64,000 bases of DNA from contig PHBW01000005.1 in NCBI GenBank assembly GCA_002840715.1, positions 1 to 64,000 of the forward strand, in the 5' to 3' direction. Origin of the DNA: Chloroflexi bacterium HGW-Chloroflexi-4. GTDB lineage: Bacteria > Chloroflexota > Anaerolineae > Anaerolineales > Anaerolineaceae. Of this stretch, positions 25,311-33,061 are shown piece by piece. The position numbers and the translations under genes were made by a program. Positions within the stretch are counted from its first letter, which is position 1. Each line of letters begins with the position of its first letter. A model generated the notes under the pieces. The model did no database searches. It worked only from the letters and a program-made list of their open reading frames with translations, and was not told the origin of the DNA.

Positions 25311-26824
25311 TACCTATGCTCAAAGAGATAAAGCTGCACATTTCCATAGCTGGTGAAAGAATTCTGTTTGAAATGCTCGTCCAAGTAGCTTAAGTGAGCA
25401 TGGGTGGAATAACCTGCCTCAACATACTCCTTCACAGACTCTTCATATATTACAAACCAGATTCTTTGGGCGCTACTGACTGCGGATTCTACGTCAGGTG
25501 CATCGTTGACGCCTAAAATCTTGCGTGTCGCCTTTGAAAGCGTATCGGTTGAACCGCCGGGTTCGTCGCCGATAAAACTCATCGGCATCTCAGGGTCATA
25601 ATAGAAAAGCGGCAAATAGGTCAGCTTGTTGGAATGCACCACCACATCATCGGGCTGCATTTCGGTTGACAGGACTTCGTTAATCTTTTTTAGCGGATCG
25701 TAACCAAAACCGTTGTTGGTGGCCAATTGGTTCAATCCCATCCCAATGCCAGCGGTCAGCAAAACGGCGGTTGCCCATTGAATCACTTTGGGCATGGAGG
25801 TTTTCTTGATCACCCAGGCCAGCCAGATGCAGAAGACAGCCTGGGAGGCCAGCAAGGCACGGTCCACGTAAACCGGCGTCCACTGCGACAAGAGCCACAA
25901 GAAAAGCGGTGGTGCGAAAGACATCCAGGCAAGCCATAAACCGATCGGGTATCCGTCTGATTTTTGCCGCAGCATGCGAAAGGTTAGAAGCAAGCCCATT
26001 GCAGTGGTCAAAAAAGCAATCAACAGCGCAGGCAGCATCCATGGGTCAGGCAGCGGCAGATTGGTGGTGAAGCGCAGCAAGAGGTTGATCAAGACTACCA
26101 CCGAAGGACGCTCGATCCAGTAATGATGCTGAATTTTGGCAAATTGGGCGGGCAGATGGATCAGCCACGGAAGGTAGAGCAACACAGCGCCCAACCCTGC
26201 AAACAATGTTTGTTTGATCAGCTTTCGATCCCATTTAATAATGCCAGTCAGCGCAAGCGAGACCAGGTAGAAGGCTGCCAGGTTTTGGGTGTACTGTGCC
26301 AGCGCCGCGGATAAAGCAAACAGCAACCACCAACGCCAAGACCTGGAGCGCATGCCCTTGATGAAGGCAAAAGTAGCCAGTGTAAGAAAGAAAGTCAGGA
26401 GCGCGTACATGCGGATCTCGGTGGCAAACTGCACCTGGAATGGGAAAACCGCTGCCAATAAACATGCCAGAAGCGCGGAGGGTTCCCCAAGCAATTCTTT
26501 GGTCAACAGGTAGAGGTTAACCAGAATACCCAACCCCAGGAGTAACGAGAGCAATCTGGCGGCCAAAATGGAGGTGCCAACCAAGCGCATCCAGCCGTCC
26601 AGCAAAAAGTAGTATGTCGGAGGGTGAATATCTGCAGTGACTGACGGTTCATCCTTGGTCAGAGTGCCGGCAAGGATGGCTTGCGGTCCTTTCTCGGAGA
26701 TCAGGATCGAGAATGCCTCGTCATACCAGAAACTGCGGTTAATCATGGCTCCGCACCTGATCAGGATGGCCAGCAACAGAATGATGAAGAAAATTAATGT
26801 TACGCGCTTTTTTGTTAAGACCAT
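25310..26824 (-). CDS. glycosyltransferase family 39-like membrane protein
   Basis: 504 residues with about eleven to twelve membrane helices. The first external loop reads NRSFWYDEAFS, carrying the Asp-Glu pair characteristic of GT39/ArnT-like enzymes that take sugars from polyprenyl phosphate. A DIHPPTYYFLLDGWM motif follows near residue 85. A soluble domain of about 120 residues ends the protein. First gene of a two-gene operon with the membrane protein at 23736. Confidence 0.82.
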   Translation of the reverse strand: MVLTKKRVTLIFFIILLLAILIRCGAMINRSFWYDEAFSILISEKGPQAILAGTLTKDEPSVTADIHPPTYYFLLDGWMRLVGTSILAARLLSLLLGLGILVNLYLLTKELLGEPSALLACLLAAVFPFQVQFATEIRMYALLTFFLTLATFAFIKGMRSRSWRWWLLFALSAALAQYTQNLAAFYLVSLALTGIIKWDRKLIKQTLFAGLGAVLLYLPWLIHLPAQFAKIQHHYWIERPSVVVLINLLLRFTTNLPLPDPWMLPALLIAFLTTAMGLLLTFRMLRQKSDGYPIGLWLAWMSFAPPLFLWLLSQWTPVYVDRALLASQAVFCIWLAWVIKKTSMPKVIQWATAVLLTAGIGMGLNQLATNNGFGYDPLKKINEVLSTEMQPDDVVVHSNKLTYLPLFYYDPEMPMSFIGDEPGGSTDTLSKATRKILGVNDAPDVESAVSSAQRIWFVIYEESVKEYVEAGYSTHAHLSYLDEHFKQNSFTSYGNVQLYLFEHR

Positions 26825-26890
26825 ATGAATATTATAGGTGCAAAAAGAATACCGGAAGTAATGATCCCTTTATTTCTTTTAAAGGCTTGC

Positions 26891-26896
26891 TATAAT
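26891..26896 (+). promoter_or_regulatory. -10 box (TATAAT) directly before the moeB-like start
   Basis: A perfect TATAAT ends seven bases before the ATG at 26904, implying a leaderless message. It also overlaps an upstream in-frame ATG at 26895, which argues that 26904 is the real start. Confidence 0.6.
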
Positions 26897-26903
26897 GCTT
26901 GTT

Positions 26904-28049
26904 ATGACACAAACTATTTTCACGCAGGATGAACTTTACCGCTACTCGCGCCATTTGATGGTGCCAGAGATCGGATTGCATGGTCAGGCCAGGCTGAAAG
27001 CGGCTTCGGTGCTGATCGTGGGTGCAGGTGGTCTCGGATCGCCGGCAGCGCTCTACCTGTCAGCAGCCGGGGTGGGACGGATCGGAATCGTGGATGATGA
27101 CGTGGTGGATACTTCGAATCTGCAGCGTCAAGTGCTGCACGGCAGCAGTCAAATTAGCCGCCCCAAGGTGGAATCTGCTCGCGAACGAATGCTTGACCTT
27201 AATCCTTTCATCAAGGTGGAAGCCATTCTTGAGTCTTTCGATCAGAAAAACGCTGAACGGATCGCTGACGGTTTTGACCTGCTGCTGGATTGCTCGGATA
27301 ACTTTGCCACACGCTACTTGATCAACGATCTTTGTGCACTGACTCACCGTCCGGTGGTCTACGGCGCGATCTACCGCTTTGAGGGTCAGGTCAGCGTCTT
27401 TGACGCCACCAAGGGCGCCTGTTATCGCTGTCTCTTCCCTGAGCCGCCGCCTGATGGCGCTGCACCTGCCTGCGGTGAAGCAGGGGTTTTTAGCATCACA
27501 CCCGGCATCATCGGCACCTTGCAAGCCGTAGAAGCACTCAAATTGATTTTAGGCACAGGTGAACCACTGATCAATAAATTGCTGATGGTCGACACATTGG
27601 CCATGAGCTTCAGAACCATTAATTTAAAGAAAAACCCTGCCTGTCCGCTATGCAGTGAAAAGCCGCAGATCACGGCATTAATTGATTACCCAACTTTCTG
27701 TGCTGTGAGTCTGGCGGAGCCGCTGGAAGCCAACGAGATGATCCCAGCCCACGATCTGGCGCTAGAGATCCTCTCTTCTTCACCACCGCAGGTGCTGGAC
27801 GTCCGTTCAGAAGTTGAACTGCAAATCTCCACGCTGCCAAACGTTGTGCATATCCCGGCCGAACAGTTGATGGATCGCATCGGCGAGTTGGATCGCGACC
27901 GCGCGCTTGTGGTTTTCTGCCGCAACGGCACCCGTTCAAGAAGAGCACTTCACCAACTGAAAGAAGCGGGCTTCAACCAGGTAAAAAACCTGACCGGGGG
28001 GATCAATGCCTGGGCGAGAGAAGTGGACACCACCCTTTTTGAATACTAA
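26904..28049 (+). CDS. moeB: MoeB/ThiF-type adenylyltransferase with C-terminal rhodanese domain
   Basis: About 381 residues. The E1-like domain has the nucleotide loop VGAGGLGSPAA (residues about 39-49), the DNLQRQ-type segment (DTSNLQRQVLH), and two zinc-binding Cys pairs (CYRC and CPLC). It adenylates the C-terminal glycine of a ubiquitin-like sulfur carrier such as MoaD or ThiS. A rhodanese domain (residues about 275-380) ends with the active-site loop VVFCRNGTRSRRA, able to carry a persulfide. This domain pairing makes it a sulfur-loading enzyme for molybdopterin, thiamine or thiolated tRNA. No carrier gene is adjacent, so the pathway is open. Confidence 0.88.
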   Translation: MTQTIFTQDELYRYSRHLMVPEIGLHGQARLKAASVLIVGAGGLGSPAALYLSAAGVGRIGIVDDDVVDTSNLQRQVLHGSSQISRPKVESARERMLDLNPFIKVEAILESFDQKNAERIADGFDLLLDCSDNFATRYLINDLCALTHRPVVYGAIYRFEGQVSVFDATKGACYRCLFPEPPPDGAAPACGEAGVFSITPGIIGTLQAVEALKLILGTGEPLINKLLMVDTLAMSFRTINLKKNPACPLCSEKPQITALIDYPTFCAVSLAEPLEANEMIPAHDLALEILSSSPPQVLDVRSEVELQISTLPNVVHIPAEQLMDRIGELDRDRALVVFCRNGTRSRRALHQLKEAGFNQVKNLTGGINAWAREVDTTLFEY

Positions 28050-28145
28050 ATCATAAAATCGAATGCCCTTCGCAACTCTTGCTCACCAAGAGTGTTTGAA
28101 ACACACATGCAATTATCTTAATTAAGCATTGAGAGGCATTTTGCC

Positions 28146-29276
28146 ATGCAACCTGTGATTAAGGAAGTCAAGACCCTTAAGGAACTGCGCACGTTTATCC
28201 GCTATACCAAACAGCTTTACAAAGGCAACCCCTATTATGTACCGACCCTGTTCATGGACGACTACGAAACCCTGCTCTGGGACAGGAACCCTGCCTTTGA
28301 CCACTGTGAAGCCAAATACTGGCTGGCTTACCAGGACGGAAAGATCGTCGGTCGGGTGGCTGGCATCGTTAACAAACGCTATCAAGAACACTGGGGCGTT
28401 AATTACGGCCGCTTTAACTGGATCGATTTCATCGATGACCCTGATGTCTCAAAAGCACTGCTTGACACTGTGGAATCCTGGGTTAAAACCTTTAATGTTG
28501 AAGCACTTCACGGCCCACTGGGCTTCACCGATATGGATCGCGAAGCAATGCTGGTGGAGGGTTTTGACCAGTTGGGTACCATGGTGGGATTCTACAATCA
28601 TCCTTATTACCGCGAACATCTTGAACGGCTGGGCTACGCCAAGGCCGTGGATTGGGTGGAGTACGAGATCACAGTCCCCAAGGAACCAATTGAAGTCATC
28701 TCAAAAGTGGCCGAAGCCGCCAAGAAGCGCAGCAACCTGCACATCTTGAAGGTCAAAAAGAAAAAAGACATTCTCAAATATGCTCCTCAGATGTTTGCGG
28801 TTTTTAACGAAGCCTATAAGCACCTTTATGGTGTAATCCCACTGACCGAAAAACAGATTGCATTGGCGATCAAACAGTATTTCGGCATGATCGTGCCTGA
28901 TTATGCACCTTTCGTGATCAATGACAAGGATGAACTGGTAGGCTTTGGCATCACCATGCCCTCTTTCTCGCGTGCGCTGCAGAAATCCGGCGGGGAGCTC
29001 TTTCCATTTGGGTTCATCCACCTGCTGAAGGCGATGAAAAAGAATGACCGAGCGGACCTGTATCTGATCGGCGTCAAAGATGAATATAAAGGCAAGGGCG
29101 TGAACGCCATCATGATGGATCACATCATCAAGGTGTTTCAACGCAACGGCATCACCAAAGTGGAATCCAACCCCGAGTTGGAGACCAACTCTCTGGTGCA
29201 GACCCAATGGAAGTATTTTGAGAAGCGCCAGCATAAACGCCGGCGGGTGTTCATCAAGTCGATGCTCGAGGCATAA
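28146..29276 (+). CDS. GNAT-like acyltransferase of unknown substrate
   Basis: 376 residues. The N-terminal part (LRTFIRYTKQLYKGNPYYVPTL, then GRVAGIVNKRYQEHW) and the C-terminal part (DLYLIGVKDEYKGKGVNAIM with a V-x-x-x-G-K-G acetyl-CoA loop) look like two GNAT-type halves. Similar long proteins are widespread and annotated only as N-acetyltransferase-like. The ATG follows GAGAGG. It ends 53 nt before the tRNA-Asn promoter region and appears monocistronic. Confidence 0.72.
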   Translation: MQPVIKEVKTLKELRTFIRYTKQLYKGNPYYVPTLFMDDYETLLWDRNPAFDHCEAKYWLAYQDGKIVGRVAGIVNKRYQEHWGVNYGRFNWIDFIDDPDVSKALLDTVESWVKTFNVEALHGPLGFTDMDREAMLVEGFDQLGTMVGFYNHPYYREHLERLGYAKAVDWVEYEITVPKEPIEVISKVAEAAKKRSNLHILKVKKKKDILKYAPQMFAVFNEAYKHLYGVIPLTEKQIALAIKQYFGMIVPDYAPFVINDKDELVGFGITMPSFSRALQKSGGELFPFGFIHLLKAMKKNDRADLYLIGVKDEYKGKGVNAIMMDHIIKVFQRNGITKVESNPELETNSLVQTQWKYFEKRQHKRRRVFIKSMLEA

Positions 29277-29290
29277 TCTGCGTGATGCGC

Positions 29291-29318
29291 TTGACAGCGT
29301 GGGAGCATGAATTATAAT
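29291..29318 (+). promoter_or_regulatory. promoter of tRNA-Asn
   Basis: TTGACA (29291-29296), a 16-nt spacer and TATAAT (29313-29318), with the mature tRNA starting 12 nt later. Confidence 0.85.
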
Positions 29319-29329
29319 AGTGCTCACGT

Positions 29330-29402
29330 TCCTCGTTAGCTCAATCGGCAGAGCGGGCGGCTGTTAACCGCTAGGTTCGAAGTTCGAGTCTTCGACGAGG
29401 AG
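29330..29402 (+). tRNA. tRNA-Asn (anticodon GTT)
   Basis: A 73-nt cloverleaf. The acceptor stem TCCTCGT pairs with ACGAGGA, the D arm is GCTC/GAGC, and the anticodon arm has GTT at 29363-29365. The T arm CGAAG/CTTCG carries the TTCGAGT loop. Discriminator base is G. The genome then reads CCT, so the CCA end is not encoded. The 3' end is repeated downstream at 29525-29547, the usual mark of an integration site. Confidence 0.97.
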
Positions 29403-29404
29403 CC

Positions 29405-29442
29405 TATAAAAGAAACACCCGATATCGGGTGTTTCTTTTATA
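29405..29442 (+). terminator. terminator of tRNA-Asn
   Basis: A perfect palindrome of 19 bp per arm centred at 29423/29424, with GAAACACCC in one arm and a T-rich 3' side. Confidence 0.85.
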
Positions 29443-29455
29443 TTACTACCTTGCT

Positions 29456-29548
29456 ACGAGTCGCTCCCGAAGGGAGCAAGAGGAGCCTAAATTAGGTTCG
29501 GCGTTCCCCATTCGTGGAATAAGTATTCGAGTCTTCGACGAGGAGCCT
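29456..29548 (+). repeat. nested fragments of the tRNA-Asn 3' end (integration scars)
   Basis: A 23-nt block at 29525-29547 repeats the T-arm loop and acceptor 3' strand of tRNA-Asn exactly apart from its first base. Upstream, TAGGTTCG (about 29493-29500) and a CGAGTC...AGGAGCCT pair (about 29457-29488, split by a GCTCCC/GGGAGC hairpin) look like older, broken copies. This fits repeated insertion and loss of elements at the tRNA. Confidence 0.7.
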
Positions 29549-29560
29549 TTTGCCAAAAAC

Positions 29561-29598
29561 GACATATTTGAACTTGACATGTCATTTTGTTTTTAACT
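29561..29598 (+). repeat. direct repeat, copy 1, left of NERD gene
   Basis: About 38 nt, largely matching 30605-30644 in the same orientation (shared words CAT-TTTGAACT, GACATGT, ATTTT and TTTTAACT). It covers the -35 region of the NERD promoter. Confidence 0.6.
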
Positions 29599-29603
29599 AT
29601 AAT
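29574..29603 (+). promoter_or_regulatory. promoter of the NERD gene
   Basis: TTGACA (29574-29579), an 18-nt spacer and TATAAT (29598-29603), followed by GGGAGG and the ATG at 29627. Confidence 0.82.
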
Positions 29604-29626
29604 TATTGAAAATAGGGAGGCTATTA

Positions 29627-30538
29627 ATGGATTTTATTAAAAATCTGATTAGAAATATTGTTATATTGGTAGCATGCGGTTTTGCTATATACCTTGTAGC
29701 TCCAAGCATGATGAGCCAAGTTTACAGCTTATTTGGCTCGTTTTTTGGGCCTTTAGCAATAATTATGATTGTTGTTCTTGCAATTCCTAAGAAAAGAAAA
29801 ACACAACCGCCAAAAACAGAGAAAAATAAAAATCTGGCTGGTGAATCCACAAATCAACTTGCCGATAAACGCTATAAGAAAATGATCATTTATGGGATTG
29901 TTGGTGTTGCTATTTTTATTCTACTAATTCTTATTATAAATAATTCAAAGGCTCTTGGAATTGGTGGTGCAGGAATACTTATCCTTTTAGTTGTAATTAA
30001 AATCTTTCCTGATATTTTTGACAGGCAACTTAATAAAAAAGTCAAAGAAGTTACTCGTGCTCGCAAAGGAGCAAAAGCAGAAGTAAGAGTTGATTCAATA
30101 TTTTTAGATATGAAAGAAGATTATTTTATTATTAATGATATAGAAACCACATATGGAAACATAGATCATGTAATAATTAAAAGGGATGCGGGCATATTCT
30201 TAATCGAAACTAAATCTCACTATGGAAAAGTAACTGTTCAAGACAACACAATATATATAAACGAGCACCTTCCCGAAAAAGATTTTATATCCCAAACTAT
30301 GAAAAACACATATTGGCTTCGGGATAGATTAAAAGAATGTATTGGTTTTGATGTTTGGGTTCATCCTATAATCGTTTTTACAAATGCTTTTGTTTCTCCA
30401 ATCGCTCCAATAAAAGGAATTAACATTGTAAATATTAAGTTCCTTATAAAAACAATGGAAAGAGATTCTCGCATAAATTCTACTAACGATGAGATTTGGG
30501 ACAATAGGGATATTATATATGCTGATTTAAAGCAATAG
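29627..30538 (+). CDS. membrane-anchored NERD (nuclease-related) domain protein
   Basis: 303 residues. The first ~120 residues hold about four membrane helices in two pairs. The rest is a NERD domain: AKAEVRVDSIF, NIDHVIIKRDAGIFLIETKS with the D...E-x-K nuclease-type residues, then YWLRDRL. NERD resembles restriction-type endonuclease folds, but its biochemical role is not settled. The gene is strongly AT-rich beside its neighbours. It has its own near-consensus promoter, GGGAGG ribosome site and flanking direct repeats, and lies in the tRNA-Asn island. It is likely horizontally acquired, and a defence role is only a guess. Confidence 0.8.
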   Translation: MDFIKNLIRNIVILVACGFAIYLVAPSMMSQVYSLFGSFFGPLAIIMIVVLAIPKKRKTQPPKTEKNKNLAGESTNQLADKRYKKMIIYGIVGVAIFILLILIINNSKALGIGGAGILILLVVIKIFPDIFDRQLNKKVKEVTRARKGAKAEVRVDSIFLDMKEDYFIINDIETTYGNIDHVIIKRDAGIFLIETKSHYGKVTVQDNTIYINEHLPEKDFISQTMKNTYWLRDRLKECIGFDVWVHPIIVFTNAFVSPIAPIKGINIVNIKFLIKTMERDSRINSTNDEIWDNRDIIYADLKQ

Positions 30539-30604
30539 ACTGCTTCATTTGGAATTGATTCTATCAAGATTTTGAAACATATACAGTTGTAACATTTCAA
30601 GAAT

Positions 30605-30644
30605 GGCATGTTTGAACTCGGACATGTAATTTTAAATTTTAACT
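30605..30644 (+). repeat. direct repeat, copy 2, right of NERD gene
   Basis: Counterpart of 29561-29598. It lies 67 nt beyond the NERD stop. The -10 region is degraded here, so it should not act as a promoter. Confidence 0.6.
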
Positions 30645-30703
30645 TTTTCCAAGCTGAAAACATGTCTAAATTCTTCAAAATCCTGATCTGACTTTTCACG
30701 TAA

Positions 30704-30985
30704 TTACCCCCAAAAGAACATCGAATCAATTCGATTCTTTTTCATATCATCATCCGTGTTGGAATAAAACTGATCAGTAATACCTGTACTTGAATGCATC
30801 ACATTTTGACTAATTGCTTTATAGTCTTCTTGCGTTTTGGAATGTGCCTGGCCATATTGAACATGACCATGGCGAAATTTAAGAGGGGAATGATAGGTTA
30901 ATCCGTTCTTCGGAAGCCAAGTTTTCAGATTCTTTCTGAACAGGCTTGACCTGGCAAATAAAAAGTTTTTTTGTGGTGGGTTCAA
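30704..30985 (-). pseudogene. C-terminal remnant of a tyrosine recombinase (integrase)
   Basis: About 93 residues read on the minus strand. They contain HSPLKFRHGHVQYG (the R-x-x-H catalytic box), NVMHSSTGITDQFYSNT (the H/W position and the nucleophilic tyrosine) and a D-D-M-K-K tail. This is the last third of a phage-type integrase; the N-terminal DNA-binding and first catalytic arginine regions are absent. The 5' edge runs into a GGTGGGTTCA inverted repeat at 30975-30999. Position 1.3 kb from tRNA-Asn with repeated tRNA ends suggests the decayed integrase of an element once inserted there. Confidence 0.75.
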
Positions 30986-30999
30986 AGATTGAACCCACC
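30975..30999. other. perfect 10-bp inverted repeat at the integrase break point
   Basis: GGTGGGTTCA (30975-30984) and TGAACCCACC (30990-30999) around a 5-nt loop. There is no T tract on the 3' side in either direction, so it is not a clear terminator. It marks the boundary of the truncated integrase. Downstream, 31000-31070 shows no recognisable gene. Confidence 0.55.
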
Positions 31000-31073
31000 C
31001 TGCCTTTCGTGCCTAAACAACTCGGGCGCGCAACCATCTCGACAATTCAGCGAAAAAATCAACGGTTTGTTTT

Positions 31074-31310
31074 GCATTCGTTTTTATGCACGAATCAAAA
31101 TTCAGGGTTAAAAAAGGCAATAGACCATCACAAAAAAGTGTCTTTTTAGTAGTTGAGGATTCGTTTTTGTTTCAAGAAAAAACCGAAAACAAAGAAAACG
31201 AATCCAAAACGGGAATGGAATTGCGAAGCTGCCATGTATATTTAGTTGGAAAAGATCAAAACCAATAGATTTAATAATTTATAGAACTTAAATTCTATTT
31301 TGTCAAGGGG
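31074..31310 (-). repeat. dispersed non-coding element, copy B (promoter-led)
   Basis: Reverse-complement relative of 4611-4870. The promoter block is at 31278-31310 and a block at 31157-31205 has arms GGATTCGTTTT and AAAACGAATCC around an A/T-rich loop. A block at 31074-31096 contains the GATTCGTGCATAAAAAC match. The 60-nt gap between the last two blocks is kept. The rest of 30986-31429 shows no gene. Confidence 0.65.
31278..31306 (-). promoter_or_regulatory. near-consensus promoter inside dispersed element B
   Basis: On the minus strand TTGACA, 17 nt, TATAAA. It is the counterpart of the promoter at 4615-4643, and the spacer is nearly identical. Confidence 0.7.
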
Positions 31311-31429
31311 TTTTTTCTTCCATTAAAGGCGAGGGGTGATAAAAAATAGGGGCATCACAGAGGCGTCCTGGTATATAATTTAATCCATCAATGCGAATCT
31401 GTACCTCACGATCACCACAGAAGGGGAAA

Positions 31430-32545
31430 ATGAAGCAAAAAATCATCAATGCAATCATTTTAGTCAGTTTCGCAATCATGGTCAGCGTGGTCTATGCCCG
31501 AAACATCATCCCGGCCATGATCGACTATCCACTGCGCTACGACATTGCGCAAGATTATATCGGCGCACAAGCCCTCGTTCACCCGTCCGAAGAACTTTAT
31601 CCCGTGCTGGTCACCGCTTTTGAAAAGATGGGCATCCTATGGCAGGCTGACCATCGTTCGACGCATCCGCCAACGGCTTTTCTGTTGGTTGTGCCGTTCA
31701 CTTTGTTAGACTACCCCCTTGCGCAAACACTCTGGATGTTGTGCATGCTGGCCTGCATCGTGGTCACGGCAAGATTATTCAACTTGAATTGGAAAATGAG
31801 CATGCTTGCCGGGCTGCTGTCGCTGGCCTGGCCGCCTGCGATCTGGTCACTTGGTCAATTCACACCCATCTGGATGTTAGGGCTGGCATTGGCATATCGC
31901 TTCAGAGAAAAACCATTATTAAGCGGACTTTTTATCGGACTGGCTTCTTTGCCCAAATATTTTGCTGCGGCTCTGCTGATGCACCCCATCTGGCGAAAAC
32001 GCTGGTCGGCGCTGATCGGTTTTGCCGCTGTTTGGGCGGCCGCCATTGCTCTGCTGCTATTGCTGCGTTTGGATTCAATTTCAGCTTATATGGCAAGTAA
32101 TGTAGGTAATTCGTTGGATCAGATTTTACGACCCGATAACGGCGCTCTGGCCATTGTTGCCTGGCGCATGGGCGGATGGCCGGGACTCGCAGTGGTCGGT
32201 GTCTTAGCCGCTTGTGTGTTTTGGATTGGCTTACACAGCGACAGTGTTTTTGGCTGGGCCTGCATGGTCTGGCTGGGAATTGCCTGCCTGCCCATCGCCT
32301 GGGTTTACTCTCTATTGCCCCTGCTGCCCTGGCTGATACTCACACTTAAATCTGAAAACAAGATTCCACGAATGCTGGTGCTGATCGCATTGGCCTTGCC
32401 TTATCTCTCTGCGGCATGGCTTCCAATATCCAATCCGTGGTTTGTGGCATTGAGTCTGGTCTTTTCAGGGCTTGCATTTTCGTTGGAAGCATCCACAGAA
32501 AAGCGTAAAAAATCACCCGTTAATCAACCATTAGTAATACAATAA
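31430..32545 (+). CDS. GT87-like (DUF2029) membrane glycosyltransferase
   Basis: 371 residues with about nine to ten membrane helices. The first loop has RYDIAQDYIGAQAL, the acidic stretch typical of mannosyltransferases that use polyprenyl-phosphate sugars. STHPPTAFLLVVP follows, then LASLPKYFAAAL. I took the ATG at 31430, preceded by AAGGGG. A TATAAT box sits at 31374-31379. The acceptor is unknown. It is the first GC-richer gene after the tRNA-Asn island, so the island's right edge lies before it. Confidence 0.78.
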   Translation: MKQKIINAIILVSFAIMVSVVYARNIIPAMIDYPLRYDIAQDYIGAQALVHPSEELYPVLVTAFEKMGILWQADHRSTHPPTAFLLVVPFTLLDYPLAQTLWMLCMLACIVVTARLFNLNWKMSMLAGLLSLAWPPAIWSLGQFTPIWMLGLALAYRFREKPLLSGLFIGLASLPKYFAAALLMHPIWRKRWSALIGFAAVWAAAIALLLLLRLDSISAYMASNVGNSLDQILRPDNGALAIVAWRMGGWPGLAVVGVLAACVFWIGLHSDSVFGWACMVWLGIACLPIAWVYSLLPLLPWLILTLKSENKIPRMLVLIALALPYLSAAWLPISNPWFVALSLVFSGLAFSLEASTEKRKKSPVNQPLVIQ

Positions 32546-32615
32546 TTAATGTGAATAAACGATTTGTTCATGGTTAGCAATCTACTATTATTAAAATGGG
32601 GTTTTTCAGACAAAC

Positions 32616-32984
32616 ATGGAAGTCAATATTTCTTACTTACCGGATGATCAAATTGTCGTCGTTAAAACCCATGGCGATGCAGATGCAAAAAGCTCTGGTG
32701 AAATGGTGAAGAGCATCATGCTGTCCATGAAAGAGCATCGTTCACTCCGTTGTCTTTTAGACCACACAGAAATTCATTTTGTGACAGGCAAAACACTTGA
32801 AGTTTTCTACCGACCTGATGAAATTAAAAAATCGGGTATGCCGATGAATGTAAAATTGGCGGCTGTTATCCCTGAAATCTACAGAGAACATTTTAAATTT
32901 CTTGAAACGGTGTGCCAAAATCGGGGGATTAGTTACAGGATATTTGAGAGCAATCAATCAGCCCTAAATTGGTTGAAAATGTAA
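32616..32984 (+). CDS. small STAS-like (SpoIIAA-like) protein
   Basis: 122 residues. Alternating strands and helices (VNISYLPDDQIVVVKTHGDAD, LRCLLDHTEIHFVTG, VKLAAVIPEIYREHFKFLETVCQNRG, then a C-terminal ALNWL) match the flow of SpoIIAA-like/STAS proteins. A protein of the same size and ending (ALDWL) is encoded at 52317-52703, so the two are likely distant paralogs. Function unknown; STAS proteins usually bind a partner. It stands alone with a terminator after it. Confidence 0.65.
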   Translation: MEVNISYLPDDQIVVVKTHGDADAKSSGEMVKSIMLSMKEHRSLRCLLDHTEIHFVTGKTLEVFYRPDEIKKSGMPMNVKLAAVIPEIYREHFKFLETVCQNRGISYRIFESNQSALNWLKM

Positions 32985-33012
32985 AAAACAGAGTATCAAG
33001 ATACTCTGTTTT
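32985..33012 (+). terminator. intrinsic terminator
   Basis: 12-bp stem AAAACAGAGTAT / ATACTCTGTTTT with a CAAG loop, starting directly after the stop of the small STAS-like gene. Confidence 0.85.
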
Positions 33013-33061
33013 GGTTTGTACCAATAATGGATTATAAATTGATGCGAGTTTCAGCAATCTT

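Noticed and set aside
29456-29490. A second, partial tRNA after tRNA-Asn
   Set aside because: Only the T-arm/acceptor 3' part is recognisable and it is interrupted; no D or anticodon arm. Taken as an integration scar.
30975-30999. The GGTGGGTTCA inverted repeat as an integrase terminator or insertion-sequence end
   Set aside because: No T tract follows in the integrase direction, no transposase is near, and no second copy was seen in the window.
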